A DNA stretch of 64,000 nt, taken from assembly GCA_024180945.1 (NCBI GenBank), contig JAKSGN010000020.1, forward strand, positions 620,001 through 684,000, given 5' to 3'. The stretch is from Macrophomina tecta (lineage: Eukaryota > Ascomycota > Dothideomycetes > Botryosphaeriales > Botryosphaeriaceae). The notes below the pieces were generated by a model. That model worked only from the letters and a program-made list of their open reading frames with translations. It searched no databases and was not told the origin of the DNA. Shown piece after piece: positions 44,699-57,031 of this stretch (position 1 is its first letter; every line of letters begins with the position of its first letter). Both the position numbers and the translations under genes were made by a program.

Positions 44699-46971
44699 AT
44701 GGCGACCGAGGAGAAAACAGACGCTGTTCGCGTCGAGGACACAGACACCAGCGCAGACCGCGCATCACATCATCATCGCGAGGTCCATGTAAAGACTATT
44801 CAGGAAGAAGCTGCCGAGCAGGCGTCACCCCTAGACCTGGGATGGCGGACCTGGTTGGTGGTGTTCCTCTCATCCTTCACGTGAGTCGGCACCGAGCACG
44901 CCTCCGCCATATCTTCTGACAGATTCCAGAATCATGGCCCAGGTGTATACAACGGTCGCAGCGGCTTCCGTGGTTGCATTCATCGCTATGGATTTTGAAG
45001 GTTCATCCTTATCGGGGTGGATTATTCAAGTGAGTACATGCGCATATCGACATCCGTCGCCTCCACCATCAAAGCTCTGTGAGCTACTAGTTACCCACGG
45101 CATCCGCGTCTTCTCCAGAGAGAGATGTCCAGCCATTAAAACTTCATCCTCATCGCCATAAAGCCCCATCTGACATCCGCAGGGCCCACTACTAATGCAA
45201 GCGGCGTTATCTCCCATTGTTGGCCGGCTCTCGGACATACTCGACCGCAAATACCTTGCCTCGATTCCGCCTCTGATCGCCTTTGTGGGCGCCGTAGTAT
45301 GTGCGAAGGCGACGTCCATGAACATGTTGATTGGGGGCAGCATTCTGGTCGGGGTCACGCTTTCCACCATTGCTATCGTCCAGTCAATTCCCTCCGAAAT
45401 CCTCCCTTTGAAATATCGCGCTGTTGCAAACGGTATTGCTTTCTTGGGCGGTGCTTCTGCTGGAATGTAGGTGTTGTCAACCTTTTGCATCACATCACTC
45501 TACTCAAGTCTATTCCTTTATTCCGTTCAGTTGATAGCGAAATGGCAACGTCCTGCCGTGGAGGTCTGTTTGAGAGAGATTGATCTCCGCATCTCTGCCT
45601 CCTCATTCACCCCCTGTTTCTATACCTACCCTTTCTTTATGCAATTATCATTCTGTGTCCCTTACTGACACTACCGCAGCATCGGACAACTCAGCGCCGG
45701 AGCATATAGCCACCTAAATTCTGGCGGCTGGCGCTACATCTTCTGGACACAAGCAGCATTCCACCTCACGTCCGCCATTGGCTTCCTGGCCTTCTACTGG
45801 CCTCCGCGACACAGCGACTTCCCCCGGATGAAAGTCAAAGAGTACATCTGGGCTTGCGATCCCATCGGCTCTTTCCTCTTCATCGGAAGCTCCGCGCTGA
45901 TCCTTCTCGCGCTCGACTGGGCAGCGGGCACGTATCCGTGGTCAGACGCCCACGTCATCGCACCGCTTGTCATCGGCTGCGTTCTTCTCATCGTCTTCGC
46001 TGTCTACGGTGAGTATCCTTCTCGCGCACCAAGTCCCCAAAGACACGCACCACAGCTGACAAGGGCGCACGACAGAATGGAAAGCCCGCCCGGACGGCCT
46101 CGTCGCGCACGTCTTCTTCCGCTCGGGTCCCAACTTCCCACTCTCCGTCTTCGCCTTCGCGGTCGAAGGGTGGATTTTCTACTCGGCCGTCAACGCCATC
46201 ACGCCGCAGATGATCCTGCGCCTCGGCTGGGAGGCCGACCCGTGGCGCATCGCCGTGCGGCAGCTGTCGTACCTGCTGCCCATCTTCTTCTTCTCCATCC
46301 CCATCACCTGGTACGCGACGCGCTTCCGCGACCTGCGCTCGCCGCTGCTGCTGTGCTTCGCCGTCTTCCTCGCCACGGCCATCGCCTACGCGTGCATCCG
46401 GCCCTCCTGGAACGCCGCCCAGCAGGGCCTCAACGTCCTCTCCGCCCTCGGCCAGTCCGGCCCGCTGACCCTGCTCGTCGCCGCCGTCCAGTTCACCGCC
46501 CCCCACGCCTACCTCAGCACCGCGACCGGCCTCGCCTTCTCCGCCCGCGCCGTCGGCGGCGCTGTCGGCAGCGCCGTGCTCGACGCCATCGTCGCCGCAC
46601 GCGTCGGCTCGAAATACACCTCCTCCGTTACCGCTGCGGCGCGCGATACGGGCCTTGCCGACGGCGCGGTTGAGGCGCTGGTGCAGGCGATGGCCGGGGG
46701 CGCGGGCGTGACGAGTGTGGACGGACTGATGGCGGTCGTGCCGGGTGTGCGCGTGGAGCAGGTGAGGTCGGTGGTGTCGGCAGGGTACAGGGTTTGGGCG
46801 GGGGCGTATCGCGTGGCGTGGGCGAGTATCGTGCCGTTTGTCGTCGTGGCGTGCGGATGCGTGGCATTTTTGAGGGGGGTGAGGGAGTTGATGACGGAGA
46901 GGGTGGAGGCGACGGTGGAGCGGACGGCAGGGGACAGGCGCGGGGAGGGGAAGGGTAGCACAGAGGTATAG
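44699..46971 (+). CDS. MFS drug/siderophore-type efflux transporter, TRI12 family
   Basis: Exons 44699-44880, 44930-45029, 45183-45466, 45680-46008 and 46076-46971; 596 aa, the size of the 14-helix DHA2/TRI12 group. Motifs include SPIVGRLSDILDRKYLA (MFS loop 2-3 motif), PLKYRAVANGIAFLGGASAG and the WRYIFWTQAAFHL box typical of TRI12 relatives. Helix-rich throughout, with a basic C-terminal tail. Family members export toxins or drugs or move siderophores at the plasma membrane. Two introns are long for this locus (153 and 213 nt). It precedes the lyase-hydrolase genes; a functional link is unproven. Confidence 0.88.
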
Positions 46972-48351
46972 GTTGTGCTGGGGAGGGTCTGAAGAGAAGT
47001 GGCAGGGCTGCGGGTGGGTTGCTTGGGAAGACCGGTGGTGGAGTGCTTGGGTTTGGGGGAATCATGGGGAGCGAACGGGTTGTCACACGCGCTCAAAGGC
47101 TTTCCGTCCGAATTCCCAGTGAGAGCTGATGTAATTTTGCGAGGAGTGAAGCTGTGGTTCTTGGAACAAGAATATGAAGGTGTTTCTGTATCAAGCAGAT
47201 CTGCATGGCTCGATCAACTCCTCGTAACATCGCTCCGAAAGGGGAGACTCGCCCAGAATTTAGCCATCCGTGGCACTCTTCAAGCTTAATCGCGCTTACC
47301 TGAACTCTAAGCCGAGAATAAACAAGGGACCTGAGGAGCCCCGAGGAGACATTCTCAGCACTTTGAACGGTTACGCGACTTACCTTCACTAAGGTAGATT
47401 TAAGGATCCCTGCTAATCAGTCCATACCAGATGCTGACGGTAATAGGTGTAAGTTTATGTTTAAGCATGACTTATATGCCTCTACGAATGGAGCAAAGAT
47501 TTCGAGTGATATCGGACACCAGTATGGGCCGTTTGTGGGGAGAGAAGTATAACCAAAATTTGAAACAAGGAAATTTATTAACCGGGCTGACAGTTCCATG
47601 AAAGTCCCGCTACGCGAACGGTCTTGGACTATTCTTCACGAGCTGTACGTCCCAGATAGGTAGATGAAAATTTTCTTGTGACAACGTGTACTTTCTCGAT
47701 GAATTTGGCTATATGATACAATCTTGGAAGGACGTGCCGAGGCTCGTAAATGCATGCTGTTGCTGGACGGGAATATATTCCGAAGTCGAATATTCGTGGG
47801 AAATCAAAACACCGCCCTTGCCGCCGTATTTTCAAGCCTAAGGCTGGCCCAGGGGCCATCGTTTGATTTCCCTCCACTTTGCAAGCTGGTGGTGGTGATT
47901 GCCGAATTAAGGCCACACGAGCGGCATAGCGATACCAGTCCGCCCTCAACAAAATCAAAATCTTGCCTCGGGAGGGAACGGCGAGAATGCGAATAATGCG
48001 AGTGTATGTTCTGATCAATGTATGGATCTAATGGTGTTCAGCGGCCGGGAAGTGACCTACACTGCGCAAGAGCGTTACTTACCCGATTTGGCAGTATGAA
48101 CAATATCGGCAGTCAACATCCTGAGCGACGCTTCAAACCCATGAAACGCAAGACACATCGCATTCCGTAATGGCGATATCGCTGCTGCAGTCGCCAAGGA
48201 AGCCACTTCAGCCAGCGCATCTGTCAAAGGGCGCAGTCATCCCACTATTGCATCTTCTGAAGGCAACTTCTTCCGGTCTGCGTTTATAAAGTTAACTCTC
48301 CCGCGCATCCAACTCTATTCCCACAACACTTCGTCTCTCTTCCACTACATA
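46972..48351. other. intergenic between MFS pump and lyase-M20 fusion
   Basis: 1.4 kb without a supportable gene. The last 70 bp contain the TATA element listed separately. Confidence 0.4.
48285..48290 (+). promoter_or_regulatory. TATA box of the lyase-M20 fusion gene
   Basis: TATAAA 62 bp upstream of the ATG, followed by a C/T-rich leader. Good position for a short-leader fungal promoter. Confidence 0.45.
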
Positions 48352-50660
48352 ATGAGTTCCGCACGCCGAAAGCCCTATTTGAACCCGTCAGCCAACTCCT
48401 GGATTGCGCCCCCTGGTGCACCTTCAGACCTGGTCGATGCCTTCCATCGCAAGCTTCCCGGTTACGCTCCTACCAGACTCGTCCCTCTCCCCTCAATTGC
48501 CAGCGAGCTCGGCGTCGCCGCCGTCTACATAAAGGAAGAAAGCAACCGGATCGGCGTGCCGTCCTTCAAGATCCTCGGCGCCTCCTGGGGCACCTTCCGC
48601 GCCGTGACGCAGCGCCTCCACCTCCCTCTCGATTGTGAGCTCTCCGCAATCGCCGACGCCGCCAAATCCAACCCCATCACTCTCGTCGCCGCCACCGCCG
48701 GCAACCACGGCCGCGCCGTCGCCCGCGTCGGCAGCATCCTCGGGCTCGCCGTCGAGATCTTCGTTCCGCAGAACATGCACCCGGCCACGCAACGCCTCAT
48801 CGCATCCGAGGGCGCTAAGCTGGCCGTTGTGCCGGGTGACTATGACACCGCCGTGCGCGCTGCCTGGGACGCCTCCCAAACGCGCCCGGACGCCATCCTG
48901 ATCCAAGACACCGCCTTCGACGGGTACGAGGATATTCCCAACGTGCGTTGATGCCCTCTCGACCACCTCCCTCCAAAACCCAAACTAACAGCCCCCCCGC
49001 CCAGTGGATCGTCCAAGGCTACACCACCCTCCTCCGCGAAACCACCGCTCAGCTGCCCCCCGCACACGCCCATCCCACTCACGTCCTCGCCCCCGTAGGC
49101 GTCGGCTCCTTCGCCCAGGCCGTCGTCTCGTACTACCGCTCTCCTTCGTCTCCTTCCTCTCCCTCCGTCACAACCGTCGAACCCGACACCGCCGCCTGCC
49201 TGCACGCCTCGCTCCGCGCCGGCAACCCAGTCTCCGTCCAGACCGCGCACACCATCATGGCCGGCCTCAACTGCGGCACCGTCTCGACGAGCGCGTGGCC
49301 GCTTCTGCGCGCAGGCGTCTCGGCCGCCAGCAGTGTGTCGGATGGCGAGGCGCATGCGTGCTGTGAGGAGCTTGCTGCTCTGGGCGTCGACGCGGGGCCG
49401 TGCGGGGGCGGGACGCTGGGAGCGGCGCGGGCGTATAGGGAGGCGTTGGGACTGAGGGCGGAGAGCGTGGTGGTCTTGTTGGGGACGGAGGGGCGGAGAG
49501 CGTACGAGGTCCCGCGCAGTGTGGGAATGGACGGTGCGGGGGAGATTGCGGCGGAGCTGGTGAGGACGAGGTCAGTGAACAGTGGGTTTGGTGGAGAGGG
49601 CGAGAGGGAGGTGGTGGCGTGGATCAAGGCGTGGCTGGAGCATAGGGGCATCGAGGCGCATGTGGTGGAGGAGGTGGCAGGGAGGCCGTCAGTTGTGGGG
49701 GTTGTGAGGGGGGCGGGGGGCGGGAAGGCGTTGATGTTGAATGGACATGTGGATACGGTGTCGTTAGAGGGCTATGAAGGGAACGCTTTGAGCGGAGAGG
49801 TGAGGGATGGGAAGCTGTATGGGAGGGGCGCGGCGGATATGAAGGGCGGCGTTGCGGCGGCGATGGCGACGTTGGTGAGGGTGAAGGATGCGGGATTGAG
49901 GGGGGACGTGATCTTCGCGGGCGTTGCGGATGAGGAGGACTTGAGCATTGGGACGGAGCAACTGCTGAAGGCTGGGTGGACGGCTGATGCTGCGGTTGTG
50001 TCGGAGCCAACGGGCGAGAATATCATCTTTGCGCACAAAGGGTTTGTATGGGTAGAGGTCGATGTTCTGGGTGTGGCGTCTCACGGTTCCCGTCCGGACC
50101 TTGGTCTCGATGCCATCTCGAAGGCGGGATACTTCTTGGTCGAGCTGGATAAGCACGCGAAACGTCTTCAGGAGGGACCAAAACATCCGGAACTTGGTCC
50201 AGGAAGCATTCACGCTTCGATCATCAAGGGGGGAGAAGAGGCATCATCATACCCGGCTAAATGCACTATCACAGTCGAGAAGCGCACCCTCCCAGGGGAA
50301 ACAGCCGACACTGTTCGAGAAGAGGTGGAGAACATCCTGAAGGGGATTGCTGCGGAAGTACCTGACTTCCGTTATGACCTTCGGGCCACATTCTCTCGGT
50401 CAACTTTCGAGATCGAGCCGGATCATCCTTTTGTCTCTATGATTGCTCAGCATACTGAGAAAGCCACTGGGACGAAGTCAGACCTGGTTACCGGGCCTTT
50501 TTGGACAGATTGTGCGCTAATATCGGAGAAAGGCATTCCCGTAGTCGTCTATGGACCAAAGGGCGAGGGCCTCCATGCAAAGACTGAGTGGGTTGATCTC
50601 GGATCGGTCGAAGCAGTGGCGGATACATTGACCAGCTTGGCGTTGGATTTCTGCAAATAG
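48352..50660 (+). CDS. bifunctional protein: diaminopropionate ammonia-lyase-like PLP enzyme fused to M20 metallohydrolase
   Basis: Exons 48352-48942 and 49005-50660, intron 62 nt, phase 0; 748 aa. Residues 1 to about 385: fold-type II PLP enzyme with the Schiff-base Lys73 in SFKILGA and the phosphate loop TAGNHG (115-120), closest to 2,3-diaminopropionate ammonia-lyase (YgeX). Residues about 405-748: M20 (ArgE/DapE/YgeY-like) hydrolase with complete dizinc ligands NGHVDTV (H445, D447), Asp475 in GRGAADMKGG, VADEED (about E507/E508), SEPT and the distal His in GEGLHAK. One uninterrupted frame runs through the linker, so the fusion is real in this sequence. Predicted: the hydrolase frees an N-substituted amino acid that the lyase deaminates to a 2-oxo acid. 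The order of steps and the substrate are inference. Confidence 0.9.
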
Positions 50661-50994
50661 TTTTGATCGCTTTGATTGTACATGTCTTAGGAGATAGACG
50701 CTTGCAATAGGGTGTAGTAGTGGTTCCCCTGATAGCTGGCACTTCCGGGCTTAGCTGCCGTTTGTAGTGACCCAGGAATCCGTGGATTCCAATGATTCGA
50801 CTCAGCTCGAAGCTATTACATGAGTAAATATACCGTTGGTCATGAAGGATCACGCCGACGGCGTCCACACTCGTTAGATAAGGAGCTGTCAGTGGGGTGG
50901 CTGGCGTGGGCGGCGGTATAAAGCTGTGGCCTCGCCCTTCTCGAACCGTTGTTCAAGTGTTGTACTCATCGTCAGCCTTGTCTACCAGGAGTAT
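50661..50994. other. spacer between the two amidohydrolase-type genes
   Basis: 334 bp holding the terminator of the fusion gene and the promoter of the downstream gene; nothing specific recognised. Confidence 0.35.
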
Positions 50995-52685
50995 ATGATG
51001 GCATCCATGCTTTTTTTCTCGAAGGGGGTTCCCACAAAAGCGCCCAAGTATGTTTTCAGTGCTGTCAGACCGTGCCTCCTCACCGCGCTATCCTCAGCCT
51101 CAAAATGGAACCAAAGACGCCGATGGCACGGAATCCGCGCGTATGCCACAGAGACGCCAGCCCTTAAAGTGAATGGAGCTAGGATGATGCAGGAATTACA
51201 CCGCACTTGCGATTTCGGCACCGGAAAAAGATGGGGGAGGTGAGTTATAACGTCCTACGTGCAGCCGCGGCGGACGATGCTAAAATAAGATCACACCAGC
51301 GCTCCGACCGAGACGGGCATGTCTCGCCTCTCTCTGTCCTCGACCGACAAGCAGGTTCGTGATTGGCTGATCGAGACTGCGAAAGGGCTCGGGTGCAACG
51401 TCACCATCGACGCTATTGGCAACATATTTGCTGTCCGGCCTGGGCGACTTGATGGGCCAGCGACGTTTGCAGGATCGCATCTGGACACCCAGCCGACAGG
51501 CGGACGGTACGATGGGATCCTTGGCGTCATCGCTGGCGTGGAAATACTGCGAGTGCTGGAGGAGAACAGTGTTGAGACGGAATTTCCAGTCGGCGTTGTG
51601 AACTGGACAAAGTATGTTTCGTTTCCTGGCCTGGAGCAGAGAAGGTATAGTGCCATTGCTAACGGCCAACAGCGAAGAAGGCGCCCGCTTTCCCATCAGC
51701 ATGATGGGCTCCGCTGTCTGGGCCGGTGCCGTGCCTCTTGAAGCTGCCTATAATCTACGTGAGGTTGGCGGTGGTACGGCGACGCTGAAATCGGAGCTTG
51801 AGCGCACTGGGCACCTGGGAAAAACGCCGTCCAGCTATCGCGATGTGCCAATGGGTGCTCACTTTGAGCTCCATATCGAGCAAGGTCACGTTCTTGAAGC
51901 TGAACAGAAGAAGATTGGAGTCGTCCATGGCGTTCAGGCATACAAGTGGTTCACTGTCGATATCAATGGACGAGGTAGGCTCAACCCGGCAAGAAATGTT
52001 CCGAGTGCTTGCTTGGGTGAACATGCGGTTGCATGAACTGACAGAATGGACGGCAGATGCCCATACCGGCACCACGCCCCTGTCCCGCCGCGCCGATGCT
52101 CTCCTTCTCGCAAGCAAATTCATCCTACACTCGCACCGCCTCGCCTCCAGGTACTCTGCCCTTGTATCCACCGGAGTCTTGACGCTCTTGCCCGGATCCA
52201 CCAACACCATACCCGGCCATGTCCGCTTCAGTCTCGACATCCGTTCTCCAGATGACTCCGTGGTCGAGACGATCGAGGAACAGCTGAAGCAAGACTTTGA
52301 CGCCTTGGCCGCCGGCAAAGACATCGGTGGGCTCCATGCCGGCGGGACCCCAGGGCTAAATGACAAGTTTGAAGTGGCATGGCGGACGGACAGCCAGACG
52401 GCGGCTACGCGCTTCCACAAAGACTGCATCCAGACGGTAAGAGAGGCTGCTGTGGAAGTGCTCGGCGGTGCGGAGAGCCTTGTCAGGGATATGGCGTCCG
52501 GCGCAGGCCATGACAGCGTTTATGCGAGCAAGCATTGCCCGACGAGCATGATTTTTGTGCCGTGTCGGGAGGGTATTAGTCACAACCCGACAGAATACGC
52601 GAGTGCGGAGGACTGTGAGCTTGGGGCGCAGGTGCTGTTGCAGAGCGTGATGAGGTATGATGCGCTGAGGCGCGCGAGGAGGTGA
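50995..52685 (+). CDS. N-carbamoyl-L-amino-acid hydrolase / allantoate amidohydrolase-type M20 enzyme
   Basis: Exons 50995-51239, 51300-51611, 51673-51974 and 52057-52685; 495 aa. The dizinc ligands are in GSHLDTQPTGGRYDG, VVNWTNEEGARF (the Asn and first Glu formed across intron 2), HFELHIEQG and GISHNPTEY. Substrate-side motifs are GKRWGSAPTETGMSRLS and DAHTGTTPLSRRAD. This is the HyuC/AllC/beta-ureidopropionase branch, which removes a carbamoyl group from N-carbamoyl amino acids with release of CO2 and NH3. The N-terminal about 55 residues are Arg/Ser-rich with RAYA, resembling a mitochondrial presequence, but the exact start is uncertain (Mets at 50995, 50998 and 51007). Tandem with the lyase-M20 fusion. 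Confidence 0.9.
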
Positions 52686-53367
52686 TGTGAGTTATCGGAG
52701 TACGATTGCTTCAAATGACATGTCCAGCTTCCCCCATGAATAGCGGGATCTTTCGAGGCCCACCCGATGGAATTATTTCGGTCATTCTTCTAACGACCAT
52801 GGCTGCCGTGTCAAATAGTTTGTACGTATTATCATCGTTATGGGCATGACTTTCGCCTCACCAATCGAGTGCCGTCGTCTGACTCTTCGTCACCGTTGTC
52901 ATCCTTACTGCAGTTACACTTGACCCGCTCATACATAAAGATGTCTTTCGTGAAGACTAACTGCAACGGCCTTATGGCGGAAAACCACATTCCAAGTTGC
53001 CGGCTTGCTACTGCTTCAAAGGCAGCTTCATGATGATCGTGTGCAGTGGTTCCGGATCGTGCCGATAAAGCAAGAGATGAGGCCTCCTCCTCTTTTGCCT
53101 GACATCCAGCGGAGAGTCATCAGGCCATTGGCTGAGGAAATCGATAGCTCGGTGACAATGAGCCAACGCAAAGACTGCAAATCGGCTCAAACATGGCCGA
53201 TAGACGATTTCGGTGTTGATGTGACGGCTGTGAATATCGGCGCGTCTCCCCGCACGAGCCAATTTCCCGACGCGCCGCGCCGGCCGATTTTTTTGCTGGA
53301 GGGCTGAAGCATCCACGCTCCCCGCCAGTCTCGCCCACACTCCCTGTCTTCTCTCCAACAACATGTC
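52686..53367. other. intergenic, TAD3 upstream region
   Basis: 682 bp; no gene supported. The terminal part is a pyrimidine-rich leader before the TAD3 ATG. Confidence 0.35.
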
Positions 53368-54761
53368 ATGAGCACGCAGCAAAGCGCCGACGGCAACTCG
53401 CACGATGCGCTCGTGCAGAGCCTCGGCATCAGCCCTCTCAGGGGCCATCTCGAGCCTCTCAAGACCAAAGGCGAGATCCGCGCCAGCCACGAGCTGAGTA
53501 CGTCACTCTCACCTTGTCTTTCGTTCCCTCCAACCTTCTCTAACTAGTCCTCCTCACAGTCAACGTATACGTCATCGAGCTCCCGGCCCGCGCCGCCAAT
53601 GCTGTCCTTAGCCTCCTCCGCACCGCTCTCCCCCCCGATCCCTCCCCGACCGACCTCCAACACCTCCGCCGCGTTATCAAGCCGTCCTTCCTCCCCGCCC
53701 CGGCTCTCGCGCACCTCGCGCCCACCCGCGTCGCCGCGCCGCCTTCAGCCGGGGAGACGCGCCTACTGCTCGTATGCCCGATCTCGCAAATCCCGGCACC
53801 TGACCTCGAATCTCTCCTGCTCGCCCACCCGCCCTTCAAGCGCGCCGCCCCTCCAGCTTCCGATCAAGAAGAGACCCCGGACACGTCTTTCCCGCTTAAG
53901 CTACACGCCCTGCCCGTCCCCGCCCTCGCACCCACCTCCGCTCCCCAGGCCGAGTCCTGGAGCGCGACCTTCTGGCCCGTCGCGTACAAGCACACCAACC
54001 CATTCGGGCCGCACCCGGCGCTGGTGGCGCGCGCGGCGGCAGAGGTCGCGCCGCGGGCGGGCGCCTGGCTGGCGTTGGCAGAAGAGGCCGCGAGGCAGGG
54101 TGTTGAGCGGGGGATAGGTGTGGGAGTGGGGGCTGTCGTGGTGGAGCGGCCGTTGGATGCGAATGGGCGCGCGAAGGTGCAGGAGGCGCGGTGCGTGGCC
54201 GTGGCTGGGGACGGGAGGGCGTGTGGCGTGGGCAGCGCAGACTGCACGCCGGGAAATGTGATGGCGCACGCGGCGATGCGGGCGATCGGCATGGTGGCGC
54301 TGAAGCGGGTGCGCTTGGAGGAGGCTGCCGGGAATATGGGCGGAGGCGGTGAGGAGGAGAAGGAGGCGGGAGATGGCAAGCCGTCGCGCGAATGCTGCGA
54401 TCCGGTGGAGGATGTGTTTGCGGTTCGGCCGCGGACGAACGTCGAGGAGGAATGGTTCAAAAGGGAGGACAATCTCGCGCCGAATGGCTATCTTTGCGTG
54501 GATTTGGAGATTTATCTCACGCATGAGCCGTGTGTTATGTGCTCGATGGCTATCTTGCATTCGAGGTTCAATCGGGCGGTTTTTGCACGCAGGATGCCGC
54601 GATCAGGCGGGTTGACGGCTGATGAGCGGGGCCTTGGGCACGGCCTGTTTTGGCGGCCAGTGGAGCTGAATTGGAAGTTTTTGACTTGGGAGTTCGTGCG
54701 GGAGGGGGATGATGACGGGGATGAGAAAACGCTCGAGATCCATGAAGGGCTGAATGCCTAA
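53368..54761 (+). CDS. TAD3: tRNA-specific adenosine-34 deaminase, non-catalytic subunit
   Basis: Exons 53368-53497 and 53560-54761, intron 62 nt; 443 aa. The C-terminal deaminase fold keeps zinc ligands His (in MAHAAM) and the pair of Cys in HEPCVMCSMAILHSR. The proton-shuttling Glu of active subunits (HAE) is replaced, here by Ala (HAAM), as expected for Tad3, which is inactive alone and pairs with Tad2 to convert A34 to inosine. Conserved ends: WPVAYKHTNPFGPHP and NGYLCVDLEIYLTHEP. The ATG at 53368 was used because the one five bases upstream is followed immediately by a stop. Confidence 0.92.
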
Positions 54762-55048
54762 TTGACTCGAGATAGAATTTCTGGAAAGTCTGAATGAGGT
54801 CACAAAGGAAGGGAATGATTTAGGGTTTGCGAAAAATATCATAAACTGAGTTCTGTGTCCGACACTAGACCCTTTATGAACGGAATAACAGTATAATAAG
54901 ATGGAGCACGTTGAGCGCAAGTGTAAAACTAAATATCTCTGTTTAAAAACATTCTCCAAGGGTATTCCCCTAATAACATAATCTATTCCGGACCTGTTCC
55001 TTTCAATGCCACACAGATTAAGACGTACTGTACGTTGCTCTTCCAAGT

Positions 55049-57031
55049 CTACGAGCTACAGCTACACTGCATTGCTCTGTTATACTTTGGCGGGTCAGCA
55101 CAGAAACGCTCCTCGTCCTGCTCATCCACGCCCCACTTTTCTTCGAAGGGGTTCAACGTCATATTCATGACCGTCTTCAAGACATCACGCTCGTGCTTGC
55201 GCTCGACGCGGTCGATCAATTCGTCGAGAACCCAGCCCTTGGGGACGAACTGCTTGCAAGTCAATACGGATCTAGCTTTGTGCTACTGGGATCATCTGAA
55301 GTCACTTACCTTCGGGTTCACGCTCTTCATGGCAGCGATACGCTCGTCGTCCTTACCCTCGCCCCAGTCCTCGAGAACTCTCTGCTGCCAGCTTTCCAGC
55401 CACTTGCCGATGCGCTGCCTCGCCGCGTCTTCTCCGCCAGCAACGCCATCGTTGTGGAAGAAGCGCTCGGCAATCTTCTCACGCTGTTCTCCAGTTTCCA
55501 AGTCCGCAGTCTTGAGGTCGCAGAGACGGCGGAAAGACTGGTTGAAGTCCAGCTCGTGGGCCTCCATGAGGTCAAGCCATTCGGAGAACAAAGTATCAAA
55601 GTCTGACGGCTTCTGACTCTTGAGACCCAGACGCGCCGTCATGAGACGCTTGTACTCGTTGATAAACACTGCCTTGTACTCCTCGCCCGTCTGATCAATA
55701 ATGTTCTCAGCCCGCTGTACCAGCTCATCCGCCCAATTCTCGCGGACACCCTGGTTCACGAACTCCTCGTCCTCGACCCGCGCACCACTGCCGAGCAACT
55801 CGCCCAGCGCTTCGCCCAAGCGGACCAGGTTCCACCAGATGATGGTGGGCTGGTTGCGGTAGCTGTAGCGTAGCATGTGGTCGTCGTGGTTAGGCGTATA
55901 GCTGGGGTCAAAGTTATCCATGAACGCAAACGGACCGTAATCCATAGATAAGCCGAGGATGGACGTGTTATCCGTGTTGAGCACGCCGTTCATGAAGCCG
56001 TACGCCTGCCACGCGGCTACGGTCGTCGCATTGCGCCGCGCGATCTCGCGGTACAGGCGAACGAAGCGGTTCTCTGCGTCCTTGCCTTCGCCCTCAACTG
56101 CATCTTTAGCCACGCCGCGTGTCACGGTGACGCGGTCGGTCTCGGGCGAGGCCAGCTTTCCGGGAAGCTTCTCCCAGCCGCCGTACACGTGTTCGGTAAC
56201 GTAGGTCGCCAACGTGCGCAAGAGCTTGCGCTCGCCGCGCGCCCGCAGCAGGTCGAACGTGCCCAAGCGGATCCAGCTCTGTGCGAAGCGCGCAACAATG
56301 GCGCCGGGCTCCATGCGCTCGCGCATGACTTTCGCGCGCGGGCAGAGGACGAGGGAGAGGGCGCGGGTGGTGGGGATCCCGATCGCGTTGAGGTACTCTG
56401 AGACGACGAATTCGCGGATGCTCGAGCGAAGCACCGCCTTGCCGTCGGCGAACCGTGAGTAGGGCGTTTTGCCGGCGCCTTTGAGCTGCAGCTCGTACCG
56501 CACGCCGGTGTTGGGGTTGGTCGTCTCGAAGAGCGAGATGGCGCGCCCGTCGCCCAGCTGGCCTGCCCATTGCCCGAATTGGAAGCCCCCGTAGCATTGC
56601 GCCCACGGGTAGACGCCTGTGCCGGTGCTCTCGTCCCACGATATGATCTCGTTGCCCGCGAGCGCGTGCACGAACTCGGCGTCTTTGGTGGCGTCTGGGG
56701 AGAGCGCGAGGTCCCGCAAGGCTGCGTCGCTGACGCCGAGGAGCTCTGGGGAGAGTGTCGGTTCGGGTCGCACGTACGTGTATAGCGCGCCCTTCACCAT
56801 GCGCGGGCCGAGGGATTCGCGCGGCGCATTGTGCGAGTCTTTGGGCGTCTCGAAGGCCGGGTCGGAGGGCAGGTTCGACGTGAAGACGTTGGACTTGGGG
56901 AGGTCGCGGAGGGTCTTGAAGGTTTGGAGGGTGCTCGACGCGCCGTTGGCGCCGTTGGTGAACTGGGCGGTCATTTGCGAGAGACGCGAGCGTGCTGCTT
57001 GGGGGCGGGCGCGGAGAGCGGCGGAGAGCAT
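55049..57031 (-). CDS. FMP40: SelO/YdiU-family mitochondrial protein AMPylator
   Basis: Exons 55310-57031 and 55049-55252, intron 57 nt; 641 aa. Pseudokinase fold with QLKGAGKTPYSRFADGKAV, SSIREFVVSEYLNAIGIPTTR, the metal-binding GFMNGVLNTDNTSILGLSMDYGPFAF and YSYRNQP. The C-terminus ends C-S-C-S-S, with Cys where animal SelO has selenocysteine. The start at 57031 gives MLSAALRARPQAARSRLSQ, a good mitochondrial presequence; the frame is open to 57241 but that extension is low-complexity. Known members transfer AMP to mitochondrial proteins and protect against oxidative stress. Convergent with TAD3. Confidence 0.95.

Noticed and set aside
50926..50994. N-terminal extension of the carbamoylase gene back to 50926
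   Set aside because: That frame has no ATG before 50995 and the extra residues resemble a spacer; the Met at 50995 already gives a presequence-like N-terminus.
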